Below the pieces are notes generated by a model. It was not told the DNA's origin. It saw only the letters and a list, made by a program, of their open reading frames with translations, and did no database searches. Positions 10,429 to 19,164 of a stretch of 64,000 bases of DNA are shown piece by piece. The DNA comes from Streptomyces sp. SJL17-4 (lineage in GTDB: Bacteria; Actinomycetota; Actinomycetes; Streptomycetales; Streptomycetaceae): NCBI RefSeq assembly GCF_036826855.1, contig NZ_CP104578.1:806001-870000 (forward strand). Reading direction: 5' to 3'. The translations under genes were made by a program, and so were the position numbers. Numbering within the stretch: the stretch's first letter is position 1; every line of letters starts with the position of its first letter.

Positions 10429-11793
10429 TCAGGAACCCCCGCGCCTGGCACGACCGAGCGCCCGCCGGGCCCGCGTCCTGCTGCCGTTGAAGAAGTCGTT
10501 GAACCGGTCCAGCCCCCAGATGGCCCGGAGGACGAACGGCTGCATCAGCAGCGACATCGACGGCGAGTACTTCGGGGCGTCCGACCAGATGCCGGCGAGG
10601 TCGTCCGACATCTGACCGTCGACGATGTAGTCGGCGAGCTGGTGGGTCACGTACGGCACCTGGCAGAGGCCGTGGCCGTTGCAGGCCATCGCGTAGAAGA
10701 CGTTGTCACCCACCTGCCCGGCGACCGACAGCCAGTCCGGGCTGATGCCGATCCAACCGCCCCAGGCCCGCTCGATGGCCACGTCGGACAGCGACGGGAA
10801 CCGGTTGGCCAGATCCTTCCCCATGTCCCGCACGACAGCGGGGTCCGGGAGCCGGTCCGGGAGCGGGTAGGTCTGGCCTCGCTGCGCTTTGCGGACCCCG
10901 CAGACGAGGGTGTTGCGCTCGGTGAGCCGGTAGTGGGTCATCAACTGGTGCTGGGTGATGATGCCGGACCGGCTGGTCCAGTCCAGCGCGGCGAGCCGCT
11001 CCGGCGCGATGGGTTCCGACTCGATCTCGATGACGTACAGCGGCGTCGCGAGGTTCTTGGGCGTGATGTCCCACTCGCCGCCGTAGACGCTGGTCGCGAG
11101 CAGCACCTTGTTGGCCCGCACGGTGCCGTGCGGTGTCGTGATCTCGACGATGCCGCCCGTGCGCCGGACATCGCTCACCCGCGTCCGCTCGAAGACCTTG
11201 GCCGAGGACGCGAGCAGTGCGCGGCGCACACCACGGGCGAGCTTGCCCGGGTTCAGCATCCCGCCGATGGATTCCCGCATCCCGCCCACGAAGCCGGCGG
11301 GGAGGCCGAGCTCCTCTCTGCTGCCGACGGTCCCGCCCCCACCGAAGGCGCGCAGGATCGCAGCCTGGGTACGCACCCTGAGCATCATGAGGGGTGAGAC
11401 CGCACCCCACACCAGGCCGTTCGCCACGTAGTCGCAGTCGATGTCGTGCCTCGTGATGAGGTCTTCCACATAGCGGCCCGCGTGCTCCGCCAGTTTGGCC
11501 ATGACCGGCATCTTCTTCGGGGACTGGAGGCTGAGCATCCGCAGGTCGCCACCCGGCGCCCCGGCGATCTGACCGCCGTTGCGCGAGGCCGAGCCGTAGC
11601 CGCAGAACTCGGCCTCCAGCAGGACCACGTCCTGGTCGCGCTCCGCGAGGCGCAGGGCGGCCGCCATGCCACCCATCCCGCCGCCGATGACGGCGATGTC
11701 GCAGGTGAGATCACCGTCCAGCGCGGGCCGCACGTCGTCCGGCGGGTCGATCCAGCCGGTGAAGCTGGTGTACTTCGTGCTGTCGGTCCTCAT
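10429..11793 (-). CDS. FAD-dependent amine/amino acid oxidase (PuuB/DadA-like)
   Basis: The 454 aa protein has the FAD-binding GGGMGGMAAALRLAER near residue 37, SASRNGGQIAG typical of the DAO/gamma-glutamylputrescine oxidase group, and a C-terminal WGGWIGISPDWLSVAG ... ACNGHGLCQ segment. The family oxidises a C-N bond, yielding an aldehyde or keto acid plus ammonia and peroxide. ATG 11793 has GAAGGAG eleven bases upstream. It lies 178 bp after the amine-dehydrogenase-like gene on the same strand. A GTGGGGCG/CGCCCCAC palindrome (11815-11832) sits just upstream. The substrate is inferred to be an amine. Confidence 0.85.
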   Translation of the reverse strand: MRTDSTKYTSFTGWIDPPDDVRPALDGDLTCDIAVIGGGMGGMAAALRLAERDQDVVLLEAEFCGYGSASRNGGQIAGAPGGDLRMLSLQSPKKMPVMAKLAEHAGRYVEDLITRHDIDCDYVANGLVWGAVSPLMMLRVRTQAAILRAFGGGGTVGSREELGLPAGFVGGMRESIGGMLNPGKLARGVRRALLASSAKVFERTRVSDVRRTGGIVEITTPHGTVRANKVLLATSVYGGEWDITPKNLATPLYVIEIESEPIAPERLAALDWTSRSGIITQHQLMTHYRLTERNTLVCGVRKAQRGQTYPLPDRLPDPAVVRDMGKDLANRFPSLSDVAIERAWGGWIGISPDWLSVAGQVGDNVFYAMACNGHGLCQVPYVTHQLADYIVDGQMSDDLAGIWSDAPKYSPSMSLLMQPFVLRAIWGLDRFNDFFNGSRTRARRALGRARRGGS

Positions 11794-11814
11794 GCTGTCC
11801 CGATCTCCTTCCAG

Positions 11815-11832
11815 GTGGGGCGTCCGCCCCAC
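11815..11832. promoter_or_regulatory. Short palindrome upstream of flavin oxidase
   Basis: GTGGGGCG and CGCCCCAC form 8 bp arms with a two-base centre, 22 bases upstream of the oxidase start. It could be an operator or a small hairpin; no second copy was found. Confidence 0.35.
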
Positions 11833-11971
11833 TTCGTACTCCGCGTCGTGGCGTGCTCGGCAGCGCGCCCGAGCCCCCGTTCCCGGCCGGCGGATCGACG
11901 GTGACGGGCGGCTCTTCGGCGAGACGCTTGAAGACGGCGAACAGGAGGTTCTCCGTCCTCGGCGTCTCGTC

Positions 11972-13030
11972 TCAGTCCTGAGAAGTCGTGGCCCCGAGTG
12001 AGGCCCGGCCCGCTCGCCGCTCTCCCTTGGCCGCGACCGAACGGGCGGGCAGGTCCCCCATCGACAGGAGACCGGGACGCGCCTCGACGACCGCGGTGGA
12101 TGCGTTGACCGCCGCCGCGACGGTGCTGAGGAAGGAATCGAAGCCCACGGAGGAACGGAGGTCGACGACCTGCTCCTCTCCGACGATCCGGTAGTCGTCG
12201 CCCGCGGCCACCTCATCGGCCGGCTCGAAGAACCCGAACGTGATCTCCAGATCGATCACCACCTCGCCCTTGAGCACGCCCCGGGCGGCGTGAGTGACCG
12301 CCGCGATCTGCCCCGGTTCGATACGCATGTGGTCCCCGACCCGCGGCGAAGTCGTCACGACAGCGGGTTCGACCTCTCCCACGTCCACCAAGTCGAGATC
12401 CCATCCGAGCCCTGCCGCGAGCGCCCCGATGGCCTGCTCGAAGCCGTGGTGCCCGACGACCTCGCCCCGGCTGCGAGCCGTCGCGAACTCGCGCATGGTC
12501 AGACCGAGGCCGAACTTCGACAGGATCGCGCCGTAGCGTGACATGTTCGTCCGCCGGCGGATCCGCACGCTCTCCACACGCTGGGTCAGTGCGGTCAGGA
12601 GGAGAGGAAGGGTGTCCATCAGGACGCCCGGGTTCGCCCCGCTGCCCAGGACGGTCACGCCGTGCGCCTTCGCCGTGTCGTCGAGCCGCCGGGCCAGATC
12701 GGGGTGGCTCCGCCATGGATGGGCCAGCTCTTCGCAGATGCTCAGGACGTTGTACGAACGTTCCAGCAGCGGCAGCAGGACATCGGCCGCCTTGTGCAGA
12801 TCCGAGACGGTCGCCACGATCGCGAGGTCGGCGGCGGGCAGCTCGGCCGGGTCGCTCACGACGACGACACCGTTCGCGACGCCGCCGAGGAGCACTCCGA
12901 GGTCCTGACCGACCACGCGGGGGTCCCGGTCCGCCGCTCCCACGATCTCCACGTCCGCGCGTCGCAGCATGGAGGAGGCGATGGCCCGGCCAGTGGCACC
13001 GAGCCCCACCACGACAGTCCGATTCTTCAA
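11972..13030 (-). CDS. NAD(P)-dependent amine-dehydrogenase-like protein (2,4-diaminopentanoate dehydrogenase type)
   Basis: The product is about 352 aa with a Rossmann start (VVVGLGATGRAIASSMLRR) followed by VEIVGAADRDPRVVGQDLG. This resembles dihydrodipicolinate-reductase-like and 2,4-diaminopentanoate dehydrogenase proteins, which oxidatively deaminate an amine at the expense of NAD(P). The start is uncertain: the TTG at 13030 has GGGAG five bases upstream, while the GTG at 13036 is too close to it. Upstream lies a leftward copy of the leader module also found before the monooxygenase operon. A decayed piece of a second such gene lies near 14920-15007. Confidence 0.75.
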   Translation of the reverse strand: MKNRTVVVGLGATGRAIASSMLRRADVEIVGAADRDPRVVGQDLGVLLGGVANGVVVVSDPAELPAADLAIVATVSDLHKAADVLLPLLERSYNVLSICEELAHPWRSHPDLARRLDDTAKAHGVTVLGSGANPGVLMDTLPLLLTALTQRVESVRIRRRTNMSRYGAILSKFGLGLTMREFATARSRGEVVGHHGFEQAIGALAAGLGWDLDLVDVGEVEPAVVTTSPRVGDHMRIEPGQIAAVTHAARGVLKGEVVIDLEITFGFFEPADEVAAGDDYRIVGEEQVVDLRSSVGFDSFLSTVAAAVNASTAVVEARPGLLSMGDLPARSVAAKGERRAGRASLGATTSQD

Positions 13031-13094
13031 CGTCACTCCCTCGGGCGCCTCGGTCGGCCCGCCCACGACACGGTGCTCGGCGAGACGGGACTTC

Positions 13095-13193
13095 GCCGGT
13101 GGCGGTTGCCTGGTACCCCACTGTCACAGGCCACGGCCGTGGTGAGAACGACACTGGGCACCGGCTTCCTCCGGGGGCGGTGCACGGTGCACA
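13095..13193 (-). promoter_or_regulatory. Leader module, copy C (leftward)
   Basis: Read on the minus strand, this shares ctgtgca-cgtgcaccg, ggtgccc, tgtcgttctc, gacagtg and gcaaccgccac with the modules at 15213-15322 and 32416-32525, in the same order and nearly the same spacing. It precedes the amine-dehydrogenase-like gene. Copy C is the most diverged. Confidence 0.6.
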
Positions 13194-13236
13194 GACCGGC
13201 CGCGCCCTTGCGCTCACGAGCTGACCGGCACGTCGC

Positions 13237-14685
13237 TCAGAGGCGCTCGTAGACAGCCGGTCGGCGCGCGCGCAGGACGAGGGCCTGCACCGCGCCGGCC
13301 ACGGCCGAGAGGGCGACGAGGCCACCGATCACCCAGGCACCCGTGGTGGTGCCGACAAGAAGCGGGAAGTTGGCGACCATCATGCAGACCACGCAGGCCA
13401 GGCCGAGGAAGGCGACGGCCGGGGCCACGACCGTCCGCCACACCGAAGGCCGCCCGTCGGCGCGCCGGAAGAAGCCGATGACGGCGAGGCTGGTGGCCGC
13501 CATCAGCAGGACGATGCCGAGCGTGGCGGCGCCGGAGAACCAGGCGTAGAGGTCCCCGATCGGGTCGAGGCCGAGCGAGGCGACGACGAGCGTGGTGACG
13601 AACGCGACCGCCGAGGCGACGGCCGAGGACGCCGACGGTGCGCGATGCCGGGGGTGGACGACGCTCAGCGACGCCGGAAGCGCGCCGGCCCGGGACAGCG
13701 CGAACTGATAGCGCGTCACGACGTTGTGGAAGGCCAGTACGCAAGCGAACTGGCTTGTGATCAGCAGGAGTTGCATGGCGTCGGCCCAGACGGACCCCAC
13801 GTAGCTCCGCGTCAGCGTGAGGACCAGACCTTCGGGGTCGGCCTGCGCGGCTCCGACCACGGCGTCGATGCCGGAACCCACCACGATCGCCCACACGGTG
13901 AACGAGTAGAAGGCTCCGATCACCAGGATCGCGACGTACGTCGCCCGCGGGACCGTGACGTCGGGGTCCTTCGCCTCGTGGCGGAACACGGCCGTCGCCT
14001 CGAAGCCGATGAAGCCGAAGAGGGCGAACATGACGCCGAGGCCCAGGGAGCCGGTGCCCACGATCGAGGGCGACACCGGCTCGGCCGTCAGGCCGTGGGC
14101 GCCGCCGTGGCCCACGATGCCGACGTCCATGACCAGGAGCAGCAGGAATTCCAGTACCAGCACGGCACCGAGCACCTTGGCGCTCAGCTCGATGTCGCGG
14201 TAGCCGAGGAAGGCGATGACGCCCAGCGAGACGAGCGCCCAGGCCCACCACGGGGAGCCGACGTCGGCGTACCGCTCGATGACGTTGCTCGTCGCGACCC
14301 CGACGTAGGCGTTCACCCCGACGAGAAGCAGCGTGTAGGAGAAGAGCGCGAGGGTCGCTGCCGAGAGACCGGGGATCCGGCCCAGCCCCGCCTGGACGTA
14401 GGCGTAGAAGGCCCCCGCGTCGCGTACCCGTCCGGCCATCAGCGTGAAGCCGACCGCGAAGACCAGCAGCAGCACGGTGGACAGCACGAAGTACAGCGGC
14501 ATCCCCGGGCTGCCGCTCACGGCGAAGGCGAGCGGCACCCCGCCGGCCACGAGGCCGAGCGGTGCCGCCGCGGCGACGACCATGAACACGATCTGCGACA
14601 CGCCGAGCCCACGGTGGAGCGGGTTGCCCGATCCCGCTTCACCGCCGGGTGCTTCGGCGTGCCCTGTCTTGGAGAGGTCGGTCAT
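13237..14685 (-). CDS. APC-family amino acid/amine permease
   Basis: The 482 aa membrane protein has about twelve hydrophobic segments and the APC N-terminal pattern (LHRGLGVSQIVFMVVAAAAPLG), with FGFIGFEATAVFRHEAKDP as the conserved central segment of amino acid/polyamine permeases. ATG 14685 has AAAGGTGA seven bases upstream. It should import an amino acid or amine across the cytoplasmic membrane; its place between amine-oxidising enzymes suggests it feeds them. It diverges from the monooxygenase operon. Confidence 0.88.
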   Translation of the reverse strand: MTDLSKTGHAEAPGGEAGSGNPLHRGLGVSQIVFMVVAAAAPLGLVAGGVPLAFAVSGSPGMPLYFVLSTVLLLVFAVGFTLMAGRVRDAGAFYAYVQAGLGRIPGLSAATLALFSYTLLLVGVNAYVGVATSNVIERYADVGSPWWAWALVSLGVIAFLGYRDIELSAKVLGAVLVLEFLLLLVMDVGIVGHGGAHGLTAEPVSPSIVGTGSLGLGVMFALFGFIGFEATAVFRHEAKDPDVTVPRATYVAILVIGAFYSFTVWAIVVGSGIDAVVGAAQADPEGLVLTLTRSYVGSVWADAMQLLLITSQFACVLAFHNVVTRYQFALSRAGALPASLSVVHPRHRAPSASSAVASAVAFVTTLVVASLGLDPIGDLYAWFSGAATLGIVLLMAATSLAVIGFFRRADGRPSVWRTVVAPAVAFLGLACVVCMMVANFPLLVGTTTGAWVIGGLVALSAVAGAVQALVLRARRPAVYERL

Positions 14686-14919
14686 CGCGATCACCTTTCG
14701 GCTCACGGGCCGGTACCGGCTCGTCATGGGTGGGTGAAGGAGTGCGTGCGTGGAGCGGTACGCCTGCGCGAACGAACAGGTGCGGCTCCCTCGCGGTGGC
14801 TGAGCCGGAGCGGCAGGAGGCGGCTCCTGCCGCCCGAGAAGACGCGGCCACGTGCGGGTTCCGGGTCGTCGGCCGCTTCCGCTCGGCCGCGATCGCGGGA
14901 GTGACGGCCGCGATCGTGG

Positions 14920-15007
14920 CAGCGACGGCGGCGATCCCCCGCAGCTCGATACACCTGTGGGTCCCGGCACGCGGCGAGGTCGTGACGACAGCGGGTTCGG
15001 TCTCCCC
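14920..15007 (-). pseudogene. Decayed fragment of amine-dehydrogenase-like gene
   Basis: In one minus-strand frame this encodes ETEPAVVTTSPRAG followed by IEL..IAAV. It closely matches EVEPAVVTTSPRVG and IEP..IAAV of the intact gene at 11972-13030, and the DNA is also clearly similar (cgacagcgggttcg shared). The surrounding frame is not otherwise coding. It is the remnant of a paralogue or duplicated segment. Confidence 0.6.
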
Positions 15008-15019
15008 GGATGACCACGA

Positions 15020-15050
15020 CCCTGCTGTTTAGTGCCACTAAACAGCAGGG
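15020..15050. promoter_or_regulatory. Perfect 31 bp palindromic operator, copy 2
   Basis: Fifteen-base arms (ccctgctgtttagtg and its complement) surround a single C. The site lies 273 bases upstream of the monooxygenase start codon and about 335 bases upstream of the divergent permease. It is closely related to 9471-9497 beside the PucR-type regulator gene. Confidence 0.8.
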
Positions 15051-15212
15051 GGAAACCTCTACCACCCCGGTCTTGCTCCCGCAATGGCCGCGGCAGCAAG
15101 ACGCCGCTGGACGGTCGTCTCCGACCGCCCTCCCGGAAGGGCCGGGCTGCGGGCTCGGCCGGGGCCTCTGCCCGAACGTCGGACACCGTATGGGCGCAGC
15201 GGCCCGGCCCGC

Positions 15213-15322
15213 CTGTGCATCGTGCACCGAGCCCCGGCGAAGGAGGTGCCCGCTGTCGTTCTCGCAGGCGGTCCTGGCTGGCGACAGTGAGGCAACCGCC
15301 ACAGGAACAGCGAGGAAACGCC
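15213..15322 (+). promoter_or_regulatory. Leader module, copy A (before monooxygenase operon)
   Basis: This 110 bp segment ends directly at the monooxygenase ATG and includes its ribosome binding site (GAGGAAACGCC). It contains GTGCA-tcg-TGCAC and TGTCGTTCTC ... GACAGTG. By my count about 98 of 110 positions are the same as in 32416-32525, and a leftward relative lies at 13095-13193. Confidence 0.75.
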
Positions 15323-16858
15323 ATGACAGCTGAGGTGTTGGACGCCGTCGAGGAATTCGACGTGGTGATCGTCGGAGCCGGAATCTCCGGGATCGGCGCG
15401 GCCACCTATTTCAGCCGGGAGCTGCCCGACAAGTCGCTCGCCGTACTGGAAGCGCGCGACGACATCGGAGGCACGTGGGACCTGTTCCGCTATCCCGGCA
15501 TCCGTTCGGACTCCGACCTTCACACGTTCGGATACGCGTTCAAGCCCTGGCGCCACGAAGCCGCGATCGCCGACGCTCCCCTCATCAAGGAGTACCTCCA
15601 CGAGACCGTCGAGGAGAACGGCCTGGAGCGCGTCCTCAGGCTCGGCCACCGGGTCGTCCGCGCGGAGTGGTCCACGGCGGACTCACAGTGGACCCTCACC
15701 GTCCAGACGTCGGACCCCGCCACGGGAGCGACCCGGACCAGGACGATCCACGCGGGATGGGTCTTCGCCGCCACCGGCTACTACCGGTACGACGAGGGGT
15801 TCTCCCCGGAGTTCCAGGGACGGGACGAGTTCGAGGGCCGGATCGTCCATCCGCAGCACTGGCCCGAGGGACTCGACTACAGCGACAAGAAGGTCGTCGT
15901 CATCGGCAGCGGCGCGACCGCGATCACTCTGGTGCCGGCCATGACCACCGGGCCGGGAGCCGCCCGGCACGTGACGATGCTGCAGCGCACCCCCACCTAC
16001 GTCATGGCGCTCCCCCGCGTCGACAAGGTCGCCCTGGCGCTCACGAAGCTGCTCGGGGAAGAACGCGGGTACGCCGTGACGCGGTTCAAGAACATCTGGA
16101 CCGAACACGCCGTCGTGAAGGGCCTGCGGACCTTCCCCAAGGCAGGACGGGCCTTCATCCGGCGCGAGAACGTCAAGCGCCTTCCCAAGGGGTTCGACGT
16201 CGACAAGCACTTCAACCCACCGTACGACCCGTGGGACCAGCGGGTGTGTGTGGCACCGAACGGCGACTTCTTCGACGCGATCAAGGACGGAAGGGCCTCC
16301 GTCGTCACCGACGCCGTGGCGAGGTTCAGCAAGCGCGGCATCGTCCTGGCGTCGGGTGAGGAACTGGAAGCCGACATCATCGTCACGGCGACGGGGCTGA
16401 ACCTTCGGCTCTTCGACGGCATGCCCATCGTGGTCGACGGGCATCAGGTCGACATCGCGGACGCGCTCTGTTACCGCGGCATGCTGCTGAGCGGGATGCC
16501 GAACTGGGCGATGGCGATCGGCTACACCACCTCGTCCTGGACGCTCAAGGTGAGCCTGATGTGCCGTTACTTCATCGACCTGGTCAGGCACATGGACGCC
16601 CGCGGATACGACACGGTGGTTCCGGTCGCGCCGCCGGGAACGAACCGCAGGCCCGTCATGGACCTCCAGGCCGGGTACGCCAAGCGCGGCGAGAAGCTCC
16701 TGCCCAAGCAGGGCCCCGAGAAGCCCTGGCGGATGGCGATGTCCTACCCCGAGGACGCCAGGGCGCTGCGCGGCCCGGTGGCCGACGAGAACCTCCGGTT
16801 CGGCGCCCGCCGGGCGGCCGCGCCGGCACCCGGCGGGAGGCGAGCCACCCGTGCCTGA
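15323..16858 (+). CDS. Baeyer-Villiger monooxygenase (EthA/MymA-like flavoprotein)
   Basis: The 511 aa protein has an N-terminal FAD site (VGAGISGIGAA, about residues 17-27) and the Baeyer-Villiger signature FxGxxxHxxxWP at residues 170-181 (FEGRIVHPQHWP). A second Rossmann site for NADPH (VIGSGATAITLVPA) begins near residue 193. The enzyme inserts oxygen next to a ketone carbonyl, giving an ester or lactone, using NADPH and O2. It is the first gene of a long operon and overlaps the following hydrolase gene by 8 bases. The order monooxygenase-hydrolase-SDR/ADH-CoA ligase recalls the mycobacterial mymA operon. The substrate is unknown. Confidence 0.92.
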   Translation: MTAEVLDAVEEFDVVIVGAGISGIGAATYFSRELPDKSLAVLEARDDIGGTWDLFRYPGIRSDSDLHTFGYAFKPWRHEAAIADAPLIKEYLHETVEENGLERVLRLGHRVVRAEWSTADSQWTLTVQTSDPATGATRTRTIHAGWVFAATGYYRYDEGFSPEFQGRDEFEGRIVHPQHWPEGLDYSDKKVVVIGSGATAITLVPAMTTGPGAARHVTMLQRTPTYVMALPRVDKVALALTKLLGEERGYAVTRFKNIWTEHAVVKGLRTFPKAGRAFIRRENVKRLPKGFDVDKHFNPPYDPWDQRVCVAPNGDFFDAIKDGRASVVTDAVARFSKRGIVLASGEELEADIIVTATGLNLRLFDGMPIVVDGHQVDIADALCYRGMLLSGMPNWAMAIGYTTSSWTLKVSLMCRYFIDLVRHMDARGYDTVVPVAPPGTNRRPVMDLQAGYAKRGEKLLPKQGPEKPWRMAMSYPEDARALRGPVADENLRFGARRAAAPAPGGRRATRA

Positions 16859-17786
16859 GACGAGCGCCGTCGAGAGCGCCGACCAGTACGCGACCCTGCC
16901 GTCCGGAATGACGATCTGCTTCCGGGACCACGGCGACAAGGACGACCCCGCGATGCTGCTCATCGCGGGACTGGGCGAAGACCTCACCTTCTGGACCGAC
17001 CCGTTCGTCGGCTCCCTCACCGTCCACGGTTTCAGGGTCGTCGCGATCGACAACCGCGACGCCGGCCAGTCGACGTTCGTCGCCGCGCCCCCGCCCGGGA
17101 TCTGGCGTCAGATCGCCGCGCGTCCGCGCGGCGACGCGTACACGCTGGCCGACATGGCCCAGGACGCCGTCGGCGTACTCGACCATCTCGGGATCGCGCG
17201 GGTGCATCTGGTCGGGCGGTCGATGGGAGGGATGATCGCGCAGACGATCGCGGCCACAGCACCCGAGCGGGTCCTGTCGCTGGCCTCCCTCTACTCCACG
17301 ACCGGGGCGCGCAAGGTCGGTCAGCCGGCCCTGTCGACGATCCGGCTCCTCGCCGCCCCGCCGGCGAGGAACAGAACCGCGGCGGTCCGTGCCCACCTGC
17401 GGCTCACCCATCACATCGCGGGAACGGGGCACCCCATCGACGACGCAGCCGAGGCGGCCATCGCGGCGCGCGGCTGGGACCGCAGCGCCGGCGACCCGGC
17501 GGCCGGCACGGCGCGCCAGATCCAGGCCATCCAGCGCTCCGGGGACCGGACGGCCCAGCTGAGCCGGATCACCGCCCCGACGCTGGTCATCCACGGCGAC
17601 CGAGACCCACTGGTGAGCCCGAGCGGCGGCGCCGCGACAGTCCAGGCGATCCGCTCGGCACAGCACGTGGTCATTCCCGGCATGGGCCATCACCTCCCCG
17701 AGTCCCTCGTCGCCCCCGTCACCACCTACATCGCGCAGCACGCGAACCGCGTGGGCGAAGGAGGCAGCCATGTCCGGATCTCGTGA
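16851..17786 (+). CDS. Alpha/beta-hydrolase (probable esterase/lactonase)
   Basis: The 311 aa protein has nucleophile elbow GRSMGG, acid residue in HGDRDPL and histidine in GMGHHLPE, a full catalytic triad in the usual order. The GTG start overlaps the monooxygenase stop, and GGGAGG lies ten bases upstream. Coupling to a Baeyer-Villiger enzyme suggests it splits the ester or lactone that enzyme forms. Its own last 17 bases overlap the amine oxidase start. Confidence 0.88.
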   Translation: MPETSAVESADQYATLPSGMTICFRDHGDKDDPAMLLIAGLGEDLTFWTDPFVGSLTVHGFRVVAIDNRDAGQSTFVAAPPPGIWRQIAARPRGDAYTLADMAQDAVGVLDHLGIARVHLVGRSMGGMIAQTIAATAPERVLSLASLYSTTGARKVGQPALSTIRLLAAPPARNRTAAVRAHLRLTHHIAGTGHPIDDAAEAAIAARGWDRSAGDPAAGTARQIQAIQRSGDRTAQLSRITAPTLVIHGDRDPLVSPSGGAATVQAIRSAQHVVIPGMGHHLPESLVAPVTTYIAQHANRVGEGGSHVRIS

Positions 17787-19164
17787 GCCCCGCTCCGGGA
17801 GCACCACGGTGGACGTCGTGGTCGTCGGCGCCGGTTTCGCCGGTCTGAGCGCGGCGGAGCGACTGGTGAGCACTGGGCGATCCGTCCTGCTCGTGGAAGG
17901 CCGCGACCGGGTCGGAGGCCGTTCGCTCTCCGGCGAGGTGGCAGGCGTGAAGGTCGACCTCGGAGCGACGTGGGTGGCCCGGCGCCACACCGCCGTCCGG
18001 GACCTCGCGAGCCGGGTGGGGTGTACCACCACCGACCAGTTCGCCCAGGGCCGCAACGTGCTGTGGATGGCGGGCCGGCGCCGCACCTACAGCGGCACCA
18101 TTCCCAAGGTCTCCCCCGCGGCCCTGGTGGACATGGCGCGCATGCAGGCGGCGGTGAACAAGCTGGTCGCGACCGTCGACGTGGACGCGGCGTGGGAGAC
18201 GCCGGGGGCCGGCCGGCTCGACGCCGTCTCGTTCGGCGAGTGGCTCGACCGGAAGAACGCGCTGCCCGGCACCCGGGCGCTGATGACCGTCATCAGCAAG
18301 GTGCAGTGGGGCTGCACCCCGGGAGACGTCTCCCTGCTGCACGCACTGCGCTACATCCGTTCGGCGGGCGGGCTCGACCACATGCTGGACGTCGAGGGCG
18401 GTCAGCAGCAGGACCGGATCGTCGAGACCACCCAGGAGATCGCCAAGCGGGTGGCGGAGCGGCTCGGTGACCGCGTGCGCCTGGAGACACCGGTGCGCCG
18501 CGTCGCACAGGACGACGACAGCGTCACCGTCCGCACCGACTCCGGCGAGATCCGGGCCCGGTACGCGATCGTCACGGCCTCGCCGGCGCACCGCGCCGCC
18601 ATCGCATTCGAGCCCGCTCTGTCCGAACGGGGCGAAGGGCTCACGCGGACCTGGCGCATGGGCGTGCTCAGCAAGGCGCTCGTGGCGTACGAGAGGCCGT
18701 TCTGGCGAACCGAAGGATTCTCCGGCGAGGCGGTGACCGACACCGGAACCGTGTTCATCACCTTCGACGTGTCCCCCGCCCCCGGCGGACCGGGCGTCCT
18801 GATGGCCTTCTGCGATCCGCGCGTCTTCGACGGCTTCAGCCCCGGGGCCCGGCGCGACCGGGTGGTCCGGCAGCTCGCCGACCTCTACGGTCCGCAGGCG
18901 CTCGCCCCGATCGACTACGTGGACCACTGCTGGGGAGCGGAGCCCTTCGCCCCGGGCGGCCCCAACCCCGCCGTCGCCCCCTACGCGACCACTAGCTTCG
19001 GCAAGGCGCTGAGCGAGTCCCACGGGCGCGTTCACTGGGCGGGCTCCGAAACCGCCGGCGAATGGGCCGGAACCATGAACGGCGCGGTCCTGACGGGCCA
19101 GCGCACCGCGGAGAGCGTCATCACCCTGCTGACTCGCGACGTCCGAGAGGGGGCGTCCCGATGA
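17770..19164 (+). CDS. Flavin monoamine oxidase family protein
   Basis: The 464 aa protein has FAD-binding VVVGAGFAGLSAAERL, the GGRS motif (RDRVGGRSLSG), and a C-terminal HWAGSETAGEWAGTMNGAVLTG segment diagnostic of flavin amine oxidases. Reaction: a primary or secondary amine is oxidised to an imine, then hydrolysed to an aldehyde or ketone, with H2O2 released. Cyclohexylamine oxidase belongs to this family and yields a ketone that a Baeyer-Villiger enzyme can use; that link is inferred here. It is translationally coupled on both sides, with 17 bases of overlap upstream and ATGA downstream. Confidence 0.9.
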   Translation: MSGSREPRSGSTTVDVVVVGAGFAGLSAAERLVSTGRSVLLVEGRDRVGGRSLSGEVAGVKVDLGATWVARRHTAVRDLASRVGCTTTDQFAQGRNVLWMAGRRRTYSGTIPKVSPAALVDMARMQAAVNKLVATVDVDAAWETPGAGRLDAVSFGEWLDRKNALPGTRALMTVISKVQWGCTPGDVSLLHALRYIRSAGGLDHMLDVEGGQQQDRIVETTQEIAKRVAERLGDRVRLETPVRRVAQDDDSVTVRTDSGEIRARYAIVTASPAHRAAIAFEPALSERGEGLTRTWRMGVLSKALVAYERPFWRTEGFSGEAVTDTGTVFITFDVSPAPGGPGVLMAFCDPRVFDGFSPGARRDRVVRQLADLYGPQALAPIDYVDHCWGAEPFAPGGPNPAVAPYATTSFGKALSESHGRVHWAGSETAGEWAGTMNGAVLTGQRTAESVITLLTRDVREGASR

